Counted from the stretch's first letter, positions 1-11,847 are shown. The stretch: DNA of 64,000 nucleotides from Anastatus disparis (GCA_017163975.1 JAFFSR010000301.1:4066001-4130000); one strand, 5' to 3'. Notes: generated by a model from the sequence alone, not told the origin. Program-made: numbers and translations.

Positions 1-574
1 TAGTTTCCAGCTGATTCAAGGTTAGTACGAGTGATTCTAACAACCATCAGAGTAACAAGTAACTATGTATTTGTTGGTTATTACAACAAATACATAGTTT
101 CATTGGTGAATAAGGGTGAGTACTGACAAAATATCTTGTAATAAGAAAGATTATTTTTACTGATTATTTTAATAACATATCTTTTTGCATTTCAGCTTTA
201 TCCAGTCGATAACAAGGTTCTCTTGTCTGGTATCTCTTTTTTCTATTGTTAGCTAATATAAATAAGAAGTACCAGAAAAGAATCATTTTATGAAAGATAA
301 ATATAGCATTGATAATTTTAAGATATAATAATTAAAAACTTTAAAGCTGTTTTTCTCAAATATTGAATTTTTAAAATTTTAAGTGCTGCCCCGTAAGATT
401 TGAGCTGAACCGCTGGATGGATTTGACTTTCCCAAACTGATTTAACTTCAGTATTAGGCAGAGTGGATCAAAAAGTATTCGATTAACGAATAATGAATAA
501 TGTGTAATAAATATCAGGAATAACAAATAAACGAATAAGAATAAACTTTTATTTACAAAATTATTCAAATAATA
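1..574. other. AT-rich stretch without a gene
   Basis: I see no supportable gene here. Positions 388-455 (CCGTAAGATTTGAGCTGAAC and what follows) match 7329-7398 almost base for base. That marks a dispersed repeat fragment shared with the SINE-bearing region at 7.3-7.8 kb. Confidence 0.6.
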
Positions 575-1745
575 AAATAATCGAATAACTCATTATTCGA
601 AGTAAAACAAATGAAAGATAATAATAGTAAAGAAAAAAACAAATAATAAATACGAATAAACTTTTATTTACTTACCAGGAGAGGCTATGAGCTTCGGGTC
701 ACAGATCTTGACGAAGCTCTGGGATATATTTTTAGGTACCAAAATATGAGTAAAGCCAGAGCGGTACGGTCTAACGCTTCGAAAAACTGAAATTATAGAC
801 GTTTCCAGTCTTATTTGAAGAAAAATGTAAAAAAAAGCTCCTAATTGAAGTGTGAATAATCCAGTCTAGAAATATCTTTAATAAATCAACAGAGACTAAA
901 ATAAAAGTACAGAAAGCAAGCTTTAATTTGCCGTTTTCAGAATTGAAAAATAATAATTAGAACCAGAGATATGTTCGTTCAAAGTTAAGAAGCAAGAAAG
1001 TACCAAAAATCACAAAATCACTGTCCTTTAGAATTTAGATGATTTTTGGTACTTTCTTGCTTCTTAACTTTGAACGAACATATCTCTGGTTCTAATTATT
1101 ATTTTTCAATTCTGAAAACGGCAAATTAAAGCTTGCTTTCTGTACTTTTATTTTAGTCCCTGTTGATTTATTAAAGACATTTCTAGACTAGATTATTCAC
1201 ACTTCAATTAGGAGCTTTTTTTTTCTTCAAATAAGACTGGAAACGTCTATAATTTCAGTTTTTCAAAGCATTAGACCGTACCGCTCTGGCTTTACTCATA
1301 TTTTGGTACCTAAAAATATATCCCAAAGTTTCGTCAAGATCTGAGACCCGAAGCTCATAGCCTCTCCTGGTTAGTTATTCGAGTAAGGATTTATTCGAAT
1401 AACTCATTATTCTAAGTAAAACAAATGAAAGATAATAATAGTAAAGAAAAAAACAAATAATAAATACGAATAAACTTTTATTTACTCAGTTATTCGAATG
1501 AGGATTTATTCGAATAACTCATTATTCGAAGTAAAACAAATGAAAGATAATAATAGTAAAGAAAAAAACAAATAATAAATACGAATAAACTTTTATTTAC
1601 TCAGTTATTCGAGTAAGGATTTATTCGAATAACTCATTATTCGAAGTAAAACAAATGAAAGATAATAATAGTAAAGAATAAAACAAATAATAGATACGAA
1701 TAAACTTTTATTTACTCAGTTATTCGAGAAAGGATTTATTCGAAT
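575..1745. repeat. 115-bp tandem repeat array, interrupted
   Basis: The unit starting GAATAACTCATTATTCGAAG recurs at 583, 1397, 1512 and 1627. The last three starts give an exact 115-bp period. Each unit contains an A-rich stretch and ends near TTTATTTACTCAGTTATTCG. The first unit is separated from the others by 699 extra bases, which is the inserted foldback at 675-1370 plus its target duplication. A short reverse-complement piece of the unit is found at about 7818-7863. Confidence 0.9.
675..1370. mobile_element. Foldback element, PIF/Harbinger-type ends
   Basis: The two ends are inverted copies (CCAGGAGAGGCTATGAGC and its reverse complement) and the arms pair over almost the whole 696 bp, leaving a small loop near 1010-1045. 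It is flanked by TTA on both sides. Intact 115-bp units have one TCA at the same place, so the insertion and its 3-bp duplication can be read directly. A 3-bp TWA duplication is typical of the PIF/Harbinger superfamily. There is no coding capacity, so this is a non-autonomous element. A relative sits at 36322-36985. Confidence 0.85.
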
Positions 1746-2051
1746 ATTTATGAACTCTGAATGACGACAAGCGTTATCTGTTGGAGGGGGAAACAGATAC
1801 CTTACCGAGGGGGCACTATTTGATACATAAAGAGGGGGTGAGTCAGGAAGAGGGGATTGCAGCGACGGCTCGAGTAGAGGGGAGACCACTACTTATAGAA
1901 GAGGACGAGCCCGAATAAGTCATTCCTTCTTCTGACATTTCTCCAGTGGAGACGAAATTCATAACAAAACTCGACCTTTAGGGGTAAGTTGCGGCTATTA
2001 TCACAGCTCTCTATTTATCTCTTAATTTTAGTTCAGCTAAAGCATCAGTAA
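1746..2051. other. Unassigned sequence
   Basis: This stretch is less AT-rich than its surroundings, with runs such as GAGGGGGCAC and GAGGGGATTG. I find no open frame worth naming and no paired ends. It may be the edge of another old repeat. Confidence 0.4.
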
Positions 2052-2834
2052 AGAGTACCCCCCGTTAAGATAGGTAAAATGCCCTCCCTCATATATTTCA
2101 AAACTAATATTTTTTCTTGTTTTTATAGTAATTAAGATTAGGTTTTGTTATATTTATAGTTTCCTAAAACATACCCTAACCTCAACATAACCTAAAAATC
2201 ACTTTTTTTATAAAATTTTTTTTTTATCTGGAAGGATGAATGATATTAATCCCGCGAAAATCATATGATTAGAACTTAGCACTCTCTTTTACTGTGATTT
2301 TTTGCGAGTCCTAGAAAGCAGTTATTCTAACCTAAAAATAACATTTAAATCATAAAATCTCCGTAACTTTGCTCAGGGAGGGGCTACAAGCAATTTTCTG
2401 GGCTTAAAATTTGTATTTTTGAAAAACAAATACAATTTATACTGACCAAAAATTCGATTCTGGCATGGCGCCATGGCGAAAAACTCGAAAAACCATTTTT
2501 TCATAGGTTTTCTGTCGGTTATTGGTCTCAACGCAACTCACAAATCATTTTCAGGGAAAAAAACATAGCTTTATTGGATTCTACGTGAAAAAATATATTG
2601 AAAATGAGCATGATTACTTTAGGAATACTTGGATGCTGTTACAAAACAATTAAAAAAATAAAATAATTTTGAAATTATTACATATCTACTTTGCATCGCT
2701 GCTGCATTTTATGTTTTTATGACTTTGGTCATCTCTTTAGAGTCTCAAAGCTACTATTCAATGTATTCATAGGCAAATGACGTCCACTGTACGCGAAAAA
2801 CAGAGACAAATACTAGACAGATAACTATAACTTC

Positions 2835-2879
<45 letters not shown>

Positions 2880-3564
2880 AATAACTTGCTATCCCTCGTA
2901 TATACATGAGGAATGGCGAGTTGTTCTTAGGGAACGCAAATTATTTTTCTTATACATAGATAAAAAACCAATGTTTATCTATTCCTGTAACTATTCTTTT
3001 TAGTGTTCTTTTTTAGCTTGTAAGAGACCTAACATGTTTCCTGTCCTCCATAAATCACGAACTCGATAGATTTGAACAATTAAATGATTCCAATTAAGTT
3101 CCAAATTCAAAAATTAAAAGATCATTATCTCTTTAGAGTCATAAAGCTACTATTCGATGTATTTACAGCCAAATTACGCCTATTGCACGCTAAAATAAGA
3201 TTTTTAAACATAACTGAAGTAACGGTCGTATCATCTGTCTTTTTGTATTACAGTAGACTCTGGATACAAGAGAATCAACGGGCCTTCAGGAGAGGAATTT
3301 TCTTGAAAATTCTTTCATACAAAAAGTCCCCAACACGCTTGAGTCAAGATACCCACACCTACTGTTTTGTTGTGTGAGTTGCATCCAACATGCGCGTATA
3401 TTCTGTCTCTCTCACTTTCATAGTGGTGGGATAACGCAAATACTTAGGCTCACGCCCATATTTAGAAGAAAGAGCTCGAAATCTCTTATATCGCAATCTC
3501 TTGTATCGAGAGATCACTGAATCATTAGAGAGACAAAGACGGAATAAGGTTTTAGTAACAATCG
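2052..3564. repeat. 1.5-kb dispersed repeat, copy 1
   Basis: The sequence begins AAAGAGTACCCCCCGTTAAG and matches 8116-9622 closely along its length, with small indels and different TA-run lengths. The last shared bases are GGTTTTAGTAAC, after which the copies diverge. Within the repeat, the segment around 2729 is partly repeated around 3118 (TCTCTTTAGAGTC, then TATTCRATGTAT). A plus-strand frame at 3084-3377 stays open in both copies but resembles no family I know, so I do not call it a gene. The family start recurs at 52471. Confidence 0.8.
2840..2878. repeat. TA microsatellite
   Basis: A run of TA dinucleotides inside copy 1 of the 1.5-kb repeat. The equivalent run in copy 2 (about 8915-8936) is shorter. 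Confidence 0.9.
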
Positions 3565-3760
3565 TGTTGGGTCTATAAATTCGAGCCTGAAAGTACACTT
3601 CTATGTAAGCATTTATATTCTTTGTTAGAACTGCCACAATTATGATTTGTCTCCAGGCCATTATACGCAAAAAATAGAGTAGCAATCGATATAAGAAATA
3701 CATTGCTTCTACATATATGAGAATCAAGCGCGTTGTTTCTAGCAACAACTCACTATTCTT

Positions 3761-3763
<3 letters not shown>

Positions 3764-3797
<34 letters not shown>

Positions 3798-3847
3798 TTA
3801 TGAGAAGCAATAGCTCCTAGAGTTCTTAGCAATAGCTCACTATTCTT

Positions 3848-3891
<44 letters not shown>
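3764..3891. repeat. Two TA microsatellites with a duplicated flank
   Basis: Two TA runs (3766-3796 and 3848-3890) are each preceded by a form of AGCAATAGCTCACTATTCTTTG. This shows local tandem duplication of flank plus microsatellite. Confidence 0.8.
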
Positions 3892-3894
<3 letters not shown>

Positions 3895-3899
3895 ATCTT

Positions 3900-4740
3900 A
3901 AAAAGTTACATGATAATTTAAGACAGAATGCCTAGATTTTACGTTTTTGACAGTATAGATTAAATGAATCCCTTTTGGCTAGACGCATGCCTTTTTATAT
4001 CATTCGATTATGTTCGGTTTAGGAAATTGAATGTTCCATAACGTTAATTCTAATTCTTTAATTTAAATAAAGATATTTGTAAAAGAAACATTCTCTTTCC
4101 CTTACACTTATAGAAAATTGTTGTTATAGAAAACGAATGCTCCATAAATAATAATAACTATATTTTATATATTTTATTATTATCAATTGAATATTGATAA
4201 TATCCTTTTTCGCTTATGAGATATAGAATATTCGATTTCTATTCTCATTTCTTATTCGATTTTTTAATAAGAAGTAGAATGTTTTATAAGTATTATTTAA
4301 TTCATTTGAATAAAAAAGAACATTCTATTTTTTTATATCTTGCATAAATAGAAAAATTCTCTTTCATCTTTATTTTACCTAATTAAAATATTTAATTATA
4401 ACATGAATTCATTATTTTTATTATTTATATAAAGCATTTTATTCATTTATTATTTATGTTAAATAATAAATATTCATACATAATTACAGTAATAAAACTC
4501 TTTATTATTTTTATCTTCACTCAAATCTTTTCTTAAGTCTCTATATTATCGACCTCGTTCGATAACTTTATTTTTATTATTGTAATTGAATAAATTATTC
4601 ATAATGCTTTTTAATAACTTCATTAATATCAGCCATTAAACTTTAATAACAGTTAATAATAATTAATAATAGTTATGAACGCTAAATAACAATTATTAAC
4701 TGAAAGTAATGATTATTAATATTTGTTATAGTTTTTCACA
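3900..4740. other. AT-rich stretch without a gene
   Basis: Very AT-rich DNA with degenerate repeats of AATATT- and TTATTAA-type words, including TTAATAATAG variants around 4640-4720. No frame, RNA gene or paired termini could be supported. Confidence 0.6.
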
Positions 4741-5225
4741 CTTATTGCGACGATTCAAAAATCGCGCTAGACGCAGTACTTACGCTCAGCCGTTACGAAG
4801 TGCTACTCCCACAATGGGAATAGCGAGCTCCGTAGCATATATAAGCGAGCCACCGAGCCAGCATTGAGACTCTCTCCCCTTCCTCTGTGTAAGAGTAGGA
4901 TTGCTCGACACAGTGGGAGGTATCCTTACCTATACTCCTGTCTCAAACTATGTAAGGGTGGGATTGCCCGACATAGCCTCCTATTTTTCCGTCAATGTAA
5001 GGGTGGAATTGCTCGACACTGACTCTCAGTTTCTACCTCCACCATCGCTGGTCGAGGTAGACTCCTCCGTTGGTCCAGGACCAAAATCTCCCCCCTCTTC
5101 TCCACTCATGGTTTAGAGGTTTACCTTCCTAGCTTTCTGGTATTACCTTACCTGGCTCCGATACCGACCACGCTAAACTCCGCCGATAAACCGATAAGTA
5201 TGAACTAGCGCCACCTAGCGGCCCA
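4741..5225 (+). promoter_or_regulatory. TATA-containing block, LTR-like
   Basis: This GC-richer block holds a clear TATA box (TATATAAG at about 4838) followed after about 30 bp by a pyrimidine-rich stretch. Downstream, the motif GTAAGRGTRGRATTGCYCGACA occurs three times (about 4888, 4950 and 4997). The arrangement resembles the U3-R-U5 of a retrotransposon LTR, but I could not find a second copy or a primer site. A solo LTR or a remnant promoter is therefore an inference. The open frame 4901-5116 lies across the repeats and is probably fortuitous. Confidence 0.4.
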
Positions 5226-6060
5226 GAAGATAACTGAAAATTCTTTTCTTTTCAATGTACGAAACATGATTTAAATAACTGCATAGAATCTAATTTTTGT
5301 TACTCATTATTATTAAATCGGCGTTGTAATTATTTTTGTTATTATTATTCTTTTTTTTTATTAATAAATGCAAGAAAGAAAATAGTTTAAGTTCAAACTA
5401 AATTGTCGTGTTTAAACTTAATTACCAGTCCGCAGTAACCATCCTGTTTCCTCTCATTAACTTTGTCATTAAGTACGTAAGGATAGTTTAGCTTTGTACA
5501 ACTTATTTATAATTAATTCTTTTAATTAATACAGTTTCGTTTTGATTATTCTTATTTAATTACGATTAATTTCTTTTAATTGGTTTCTTTATTTTTCTTA
5601 TTATCAATTTTATTAATTTCTTAATTTAATAAGGTTAGGTTAGTTTAGTATGTAAGTTTCAACTTTGGCCTCCGAGAATCAACTATCTACAGCGCCCTCT
5701 AAAAGTCTGACGCCTACGTCATCAAGATCTAATCGAGGCAAAAAGGCCAAACGTTTATTAACACATTTATTAACAGTTACTCACATTTTCTAAAATTTTA
5801 GAATTGGTGAATAAATTATTATATATACTTATTTATAGTTATGTATATTTATTTGCAATTAGTTACAGTGGTTTCAGGTATCAACACTTTCTTACAGATA
5901 TTTACAGTTTTTCACATTTACAACATCTTTCACATATGCATAAAAAATAGATCGTACATGTGAAAATTTTTTAAAAAGTGTTAATAATTGTTAATAAATG
6001 CGAATAAATGTGAGAATTGCAAATATTTATAAATGACTATAAATAACAGTAAATTATTAT
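5226..6060. other. AT-rich stretch with ATTAACAGTTATTA-type words
   Basis: No gene seen. From about 5760 to 6060, and again at 6690-6840, short words such as TTATTAACAGTTA and ACAGTTATTCAC recur in irregular tandem. This looks like a degenerate minisatellite interrupted by the element at 6068-6675. Confidence 0.5.
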
Positions 6061-6067
6061 TATTTAC

Positions 6068-6675
6068 CCCGGACAAAAAAATCCAGCTGGATTTATAGAT
6101 GGATTTCCAACTTTATTTTAAAGCTTTAAAATCGAGTTGGAAATATATCCATAATTCCAGTTAAAAATGAGTGGACATCCAGTAATAAAGATACGTGAAT
6201 TGTCTGACAGGGAATCCTTCAGGAAATCCATCACTGAAAAAAGTATGGGAATTCTCCGTTACCGCAATGTAGTGTCGCTGTACGAAATATACATTCGTCT
6301 GTATGTTTTAAAGTTTAGGACCGTTGATATACATGTTTAAGCGAGTTCATGTATAAACAACTGAAACGCGATGACGTACTGGCCATTGAGAAGTCTGCTG
6401 CTAGAATTTAGGTAAGAAGACGACCTACGGCGTATAATTGTCATCTTAACAGTGCATTAGATTCCACTCTTAAGCGTACGCGCTCTAGCTTTAATTTTTA
6501 AGATAGCAGCTTTCCCAAAAACGTAGCAAGAATCTTTGTTATGCGCAACACATCTGCCTGTTGGCATTTAGTACAACTGTTAACCCCAACTTTTTTCAGT
6601 ATAGTGAAATCCAGCTGGCATCTAGTACCCAGTTGGGAAATCCAACTGGTAAATCCAGCTGGATTTTTGTCTGGG
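6068..6675. mobile_element. Inverted-repeat element with CCCGGACAAA ends
   Basis: The left end reads CCCGGACAAAAAAATCCAGC and the right end is its reverse complement with one base difference and shorter A runs (CCAGCTGGATTTTTGTCTGGG). About 26 bp pair. The 608-bp interior has no convincing coding frame; its open frame at 6541-6777 runs out of the element. No clear target duplication is visible. This is a non-autonomous DNA transposon of unassigned superfamily. Confidence 0.7.
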
Positions 6676-7384
6676 ACAATGAATCATTTTTATCCATTTG
6701 TAACAATTATTAACTGTTATCAACTGTTATTTACTGTTATTAATGTCTCAATTATAGTAGTTTATTATAGTTATTAACAGTTATTCACATTTGTTCATAT
6801 TTATACACAGTTATTGATAGTTACTTACAGGAATTATTTCCATATGGGTATTGTTGAAAAAATTGCTCAATTTATTTAATTCATAATACAAAAGATAAAC
6901 AGTCATGATAATCAAAACAAAAGAATTAATCAAACTAATGAGTAATAATAAACTAAATGAATTTGTTGATAACGCTTTATTTAATGTCACATTCCACGTG
7001 GCAGACACTTCCTTCTCACGCGACGGTCGAGGAGGTACTGACTCGGCTTTGCATACACCGTCGACTCCAATGTGGCAATCATGGTCATGGAAGGGGAGAG
7101 GGGAGGCCCAAATCCAACGTATATCCCTCCTTTATTTTCGAACGTTGCCGCCTGCCTCGTTCCGTTATATAAATTCTTTATACCATATTTTCATTAATAA
7201 ATTCTTTATAAATGGAAATAATATTTAAAAGTAGACTCAAATACCTTTATTTTAAACTTTTATAAGCTCATTTTGCTTTAGCTGTAGTCCTATAATCATT
7301 CGATGAATTCTTGTTCTTATAATGGTTCCACCGTAAGATTTGAGCTGAACCGCTGGATGGATCTGACTTTTCCAAACTGATTGA
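6676..7384. other. Intergenic sequence, GC-richer patch at 6990-7170
   Basis: Overlapping short frames in 6905-7228 code for nothing I recognise. The GC-richer patch ending in TTATATAAATTC may be the edge of an old retroelement, but no repeat partner was found. Positions 7329-7398 match 388-455. Confidence 0.4.
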
Positions 7385-7815
7385 ACTTCAGTATTAGCAT
7401 CATTCTCGCGTGAATGAGGGAATTCCTGAAATGCAAAAAATTTTTTACTTTTCAACAAAAAATATTAATTTATTAAATAATTGTATTAAATGTTGTAGAG
7501 TTCAGTAGAGTAGTGGCTAAAGCGCGTGACTCGTATTCCCGTTGGCGCGGGATCGATTCCCCGTCTGGTCGCTTTTTCGCTGTCTCTGCCGTGGGCTGAC
7601 ACCACGTTAAATAATACGTCAAATTGTGTTGTTTTAAAAATGAATTTCTATGTGTTAAAAAGGGCAGTAATAGCCGTGGATATAAATAAAAAAAATAAAA
7701 AAAAAAAAAAATTTTTCATTTTTTTACCTTATTTTTGGATTTTTTAACAACTTCTTGTCATTCGATTTCAAAACCCTCCATTCACGCAAGAATGATCCTA
7801 ATACCAGAGTTGATA
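7385..7815. repeat. Inverted flanks around the SINE
   Basis: The left flank (7388-7420, around CATCATTCTCGCGTGAATG) pairs with the right flank (7775-7815, CCATTCACGCAAGAATGATC). The SINE at 7505-7712 therefore lies between inverted copies of about 35 bp, and may have inserted into an older small inverted-repeat element. Confidence 0.5.
7505..7712 (+). mobile_element. tRNA-derived SINE
   Basis: The 5' part is tRNA-like: an A-box-like TAGTGGCTAAAGCG at about 7511 and a B-box-like GGATCGATTCC at about 7549 with tRNA-like spacing. A non-tRNA body follows, and the element ends in an A-rich tail with AAATAAAAAAAATAAAAA. That order is diagnostic for a SINE transcribed by RNA polymerase III. The head is too altered to be a working tRNA. 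I could not identify target duplications securely. A different tRNA-derived SINE lies at 17077-17275. Confidence 0.7.
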
Positions 7816-7863
7816 ATTATTCGAATAAATCCTTACTCGAATAACTGAGTAAATAAAAGTTAT

Positions 7864-8115
7864 TAATTAAAACACTTACACATTTGCGCATATTTATTGA
7901 TATGATTGAAAACTTATTTTTCTTTGTTAAATCCTTACAGACTACTATTAAAAATTATTATTTTCTTATCGACTAATTACCATTATTATTGTATATTTTC
8001 CTACAAATTCTCTCCTACCCCACGAAAAAAATGTAAAATCACAAAAAATATCTAATAAAGAAATTGTACTTATACTTTTAGATGATTTTGAACGTTATCA
8101 TAGCCTTAATCTTGA
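7864..8115. other. AT-rich spacer
   Basis: No feature supported. The sequence lies between the reverse piece of the 115-bp unit (7818-7863) and copy 2 of the 1.5-kb repeat. Confidence 0.5.
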
Positions 8116-9616
8116 AATAACAAAAAGAGTACCCCCCGTTAAGATAGGTAAAATGCCCTCCCTCATATATTTTAAAACTAATTTTTTTTCTTGTTTTTAT
8201 AGTAATTAAGATTAGGTTTTGTCATATTTATAGTTTCCTAACACATACCCTTACCTCAACATAACCTAAAAATCACTTTTTTTATAAAATTTTTTTTTTA
8301 TCTGGAAGGATGAATGATATTAGTCTCGCGAAAAACATATGACTAGGTCTTAGCACTCTCTTCAACTGTGATTTTTTGCGAGTACTAGAAAGCAGTTTTT
8401 CTAACCTAAAAATAACATTTAAATCATAAAATCTCCGTAACTTTGCTCTGGGAGGGGCTACAAGCAATTTTCTGGGCTTAAAATTTGTATTTTTAAAAAA
8501 CAAATAAAGTTTATGATGACCAAAAATTCAATTCTGGCATGGCGCCATGGCGAAAAACTCGAAAAACCATTTTTTCATAGGTTTTCTGTCGGTTATTGGT
8601 CTCTAGCAACTCACAAATCATTTTTAAAGAAAAAAAAATAGCTTCATTGGATTCTACGTAAAAAAATACATTGAAAATATGCATAATAACTTTAGGAATA
8701 CTTGGATGCTGTTACAAAACAATTAAAAAAATAAAATAATTCTAAAATTATTACATAGCTACTTTGCGTCGTTGCTGCATTTTATGTTTTTATGACCTTG
8801 GTCATCTCTTTAGAGTCTCAAAGGTACTATTCAATGTATCCATAGGCAAATTATGTCCACTACACCCGAAAAACAGAGACAAATACTAGACAGATAACGT
8901 TAACTCCTATATGTACATATATATATATATATATATGGAATAACTTGCTATCCCTCGTATATACATAAGGAATAGTGAGTTGTTCTTAGGAAACGCAAAT
9001 TATTTTTCTTATACATAGATAAAAAACCAATGTTTATCTATTCCTGTAACTATTCTTTTTAGTGTTCTTTTTTAGCTTGTAAGAGACCTAACATGTTTTC
9101 TGTCCTCCATAAATCACGAACTCGGTAGATTTGAACAATTAAATGATTCTAATTAGGTTCCAAATTCAAAAATTAAAAGATCATCTCTTTAGAGTCATAA
9201 AGCTTCTATTCGATGTATTTACAGCCAAATTACGCCTATTGCACGCTAAAATAAGATTTTTAAACATAACTGAAGTAACGGTCGTATCATCTGTCTTTTT
9301 GTATTACAGTAGACTCTGGATACAAGAGAATCAACGGGCCTTCAGGAGAGGAATTTTCTTGAAAATTCTCTCATACAAAGAGTCCCCAACACGCTTGAGT
9401 CAAAAGTGATACCCACACCTACTGTTTTGTTGTGTGAGTTGTATCCAACATGCGTGTATATTCTGTCTCTCTCACTTTCATAGTGGTGGGATAACGCAAA
9501 TACTTAGGCTCACGCCCATATTTAGGAGAAAGAGCTTGAAATCTCTTATATCGCAATCTCTTGTATCGAGAGATCACTGAATCATTAGAGAGACAAAGAC
9601 GGAATAAGGTTTTAGT

Positions 9617-9622
<6 letters not shown>
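8116..9622. repeat. 1.5-kb dispersed repeat, copy 2
   Basis: Same start (AAAGAGTACCCCCC) and order as copy 1 at 2052. The end after GGTTTTAGTAACA is replaced by a TA run at 9621-9666. The frame 9143-9409 corresponds to 3084-3377 in copy 1. Differences are scattered substitutions and short indels. Copies lie in direct orientation about 6.06 kb apart. Confidence 0.8.

Positions 9623-9675
<53 letters not shown>
9621..9675. repeat. TA microsatellite
   Basis: About 23 TA units followed by GTATGTATG. It forms the truncation point of copy 2 of the 1.5-kb repeat. Confidence 0.9.
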
Positions 9676-9677
<2 letters not shown>

Positions 9678-9810
9678 ATTAATTCATTAATAATAAGATC
9701 AAGTATTTTAAATGATATAAAATTATGTCCAAAAAGTTATTTATAAAAGTATAACTAATTTCATCTCATTTGTTCTTCTCTCATAGGAATCATGAAAAAT
9801 CGCACATTAA

Positions 9811-10194
9811 CGGCAGGCCGGAGTAGAACCTAATACCGACCGAGTAACAATTGAGTTGTTTGTTATTTACTCAAGTATTAATCGGTGTATCTTCAAAATA
9901 AAGGTTGATCGCAATAGATATTATTATTATGAATATCTATGCACAAGAAAAAAAAATCTACCGATTTGTTTTTGAGAAAAGTAAGGAACGCCAAAGTAAA
10001 AGATTATGTTTATAATATTTTCGCGTTTCTTACTTTTCTCAAAAACAAAGCGATAGATTTTTTTTTTTTTGTGCATAAATATTTGTAATAATAATATCTA
10101 TTGCGCTTAACCTTCAATTTGCAGATACACCGTTTAATACTTGAGTAAATAACAAAAATGCCAATTAGACAAGAACAGCGAATCCGGCCTGCTC
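9811..10194. mobile_element. TTAA-flanked foldback, family A copy 1
   Basis: The 384-bp element is flanked by TTAA on both sides (9807-9810 and 10195-10198). Its arms pair over most of the length, from GGCAGGCCGGAGTAG at one end to GAATCCGGCCTGC at the other, with a loop near 10000. TTAA duplications are typical of piggyBac and Kolobok transposons. There is no transposase. The second copy is at 30776-31162. Confidence 0.85.
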
Positions 10195-10400
10195 TTAAAG
10201 AGTATTGCACTCAAATATGTCATCAATAATAATTTCTTAACTCATTTTGCATTAAAATAATGTTATTTATCGCACATCTAAGAGTATTGCACTCAAAGAT
10301 GTCGTCGATTTAAACACTTTCTTGCATATCTCATAACAATAAAAAAGTAAATTATCGCACTCTTTACATTATTGTACTCAACGCAGTCGTCGATAATACA
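10195..10400. repeat. Short direct repeats with AGAGTATTGCACTCAAA
   Basis: AAGAGTATTGCACTCAAA followed by KATGTCRTC occurs at about 10197 and 10281, with a weaker third copy at about 10361 (CATTATTGTACTCAACGCAG). This is a small tandem array of roughly 80-bp units that borders the gypsy remnant. Confidence 0.6.
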
Positions 10401-11278
10401 TTTGCGTTCGTGGATGGTATTCTCGTTGCATTATCATCGCCAGAGGAGCATGAGGAACATTTAAAGACGGTTTTTGAGAGGCTTGCCAAGTTTCATTTAC
10501 GTCTGCACGTAAATAAATGAAAGTTCGGCGTGTCTAAGCTAATATTTCTTGGATATCAAGTGAGCGGAGAAAGGTTAAGGCGATCTTTACGAGTTCCGTG
10601 AGATCGGTGCGCATGATTCTGGCGAATCTCTGGTGCAATTTAAGAATTACATAAGGCAAGTTAAGCTAGTACCCACTGCACACCATTGTACAATCAAGCC
10701 TTTTGTATTTAAGGAGTTGGCGCACTGTATCCACATTTCCAAGAAAAAAAAGTGATTAAACCGCCTCTTACGCATCCGTACACGGGACCTCACAAGGTCA
10801 TATCGAGGCACAATGGTGGTAGGAATTATAGAATAGAGAAAAACGGTAGAAACGTGGTTGTTTCGATCGATGGGTTAAAACCAGCCTTCTTTTCAAAAAG
10901 TGAAGTACAGTTGACTCCGGTCGAGCAGCCAGTGCAAGAGAATGCACCAGATCGGGAGCGTCCGCTTACACCGCCATCGTACAATAAAGACGCCTCGCAA
11001 AACTCGACACAAGGAGAACAAACGCTGGTCGAGGTGGAAGTCCACCGTAGGCACAGTTTAAGAGCGGTCAGATGAAGTCTTGGACGGAATTGATCCAGTA
11101 GACGAGGCAACCCTGACCGATGTAGACCAGCAAAATCATCACTTAGATAAACCGAGAATGGTCAGTCAGCCAGACATTGCCAATATTGTACAGAGTGACG
11201 AAGGCAAGAGCATTGAAAGCCCAAGTACGGTTCCTCAAATACCAAAGAGGGGTAGATTTATAACTAACATTTTAAATT
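10401..11278 (+). pseudogene. Ty3/gypsy retrotransposon pol remnant
   Basis: Three pieces of a gypsy-type Pol polyprotein lie in order. At 10401-10577 is the reverse transcriptase palm around the catalytic loop. It reads FVDGILVA where active enzymes have YxDDILV, so the second aspartate is lost, and an in-frame TGA replaces a residue after HVNK. At 10582-10750 and 10752-11075 is the integrase C-terminal region (VPTAHH, THPYTGPHKVISR, VSIDGLKPA) with a variable tail. The tail continues in another frame to 11278. The rest of reverse transcriptase, RNase H and the integrase core are missing between the first two pieces, so there is a large internal deletion. No LTR was identified. It cannot be functional. 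Confidence 0.8.
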
Positions 11279-11847
11279 AGTTGATCAAAATACCAAATAT
11301 TAGTCTACTAAACCAATATTTATTTCATGTAGAAAATCATCAGATATGAAATCTTCGATCTATTTGATAACTTTCAATGAACATGACAATAAATTGCTTG
11401 TCATAAACAAAGCTAAATCCAGAAGATCATTATTTCGAACTAAATGTCTATGTCAGTTGCCCGATGCGATAAAAATTTTGTAAATAATCAACAATTTTTT
11501 AAAACAAAGACTGTAAGCAAAGCTAAATATAGATGTATTCATTTAGCTACGGGTAGAAAACTATTTTTTCATTTTATATTGCCGAAAAAATATGTAAAAA
11601 TTAATTAAAATTTTTTTATTAAATTTTTTATTATTATTCTCTATTTAAATAAAAAAATAATGTGAAAGGTTTCATTGAAAAAGCTTTGGGTTACCTTACA
11701 ATCACAACTTCAATATTCATCCACATATATGGACGTCGGTCAAAAGAGGTTAAAAAATGATGTAAATATGGATAAAATATTAATCTTCAAGTAAAAAATT
11801 AAATCAATTATTTACTGAATAATATAAGTGTCATGATTTATTTAAAT
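11279..11847. other. AT-rich stretch without a gene
   Basis: No open frame, repeat pair or RNA gene could be supported. Confidence 0.5.

Noticed and set aside
3359..3832. A 157-codon minus-strand frame.
   Set aside because: It lies in a dispersed repeat, starts in a TA microsatellite-coded stretch (YIYIYIY) and matches no known family.
7505..7573. A functional tRNA gene.
   Set aside because: A and B boxes are recognisable, but the acceptor and anticodon stems do not pair properly and the sequence runs into a SINE body with an A-rich tail.
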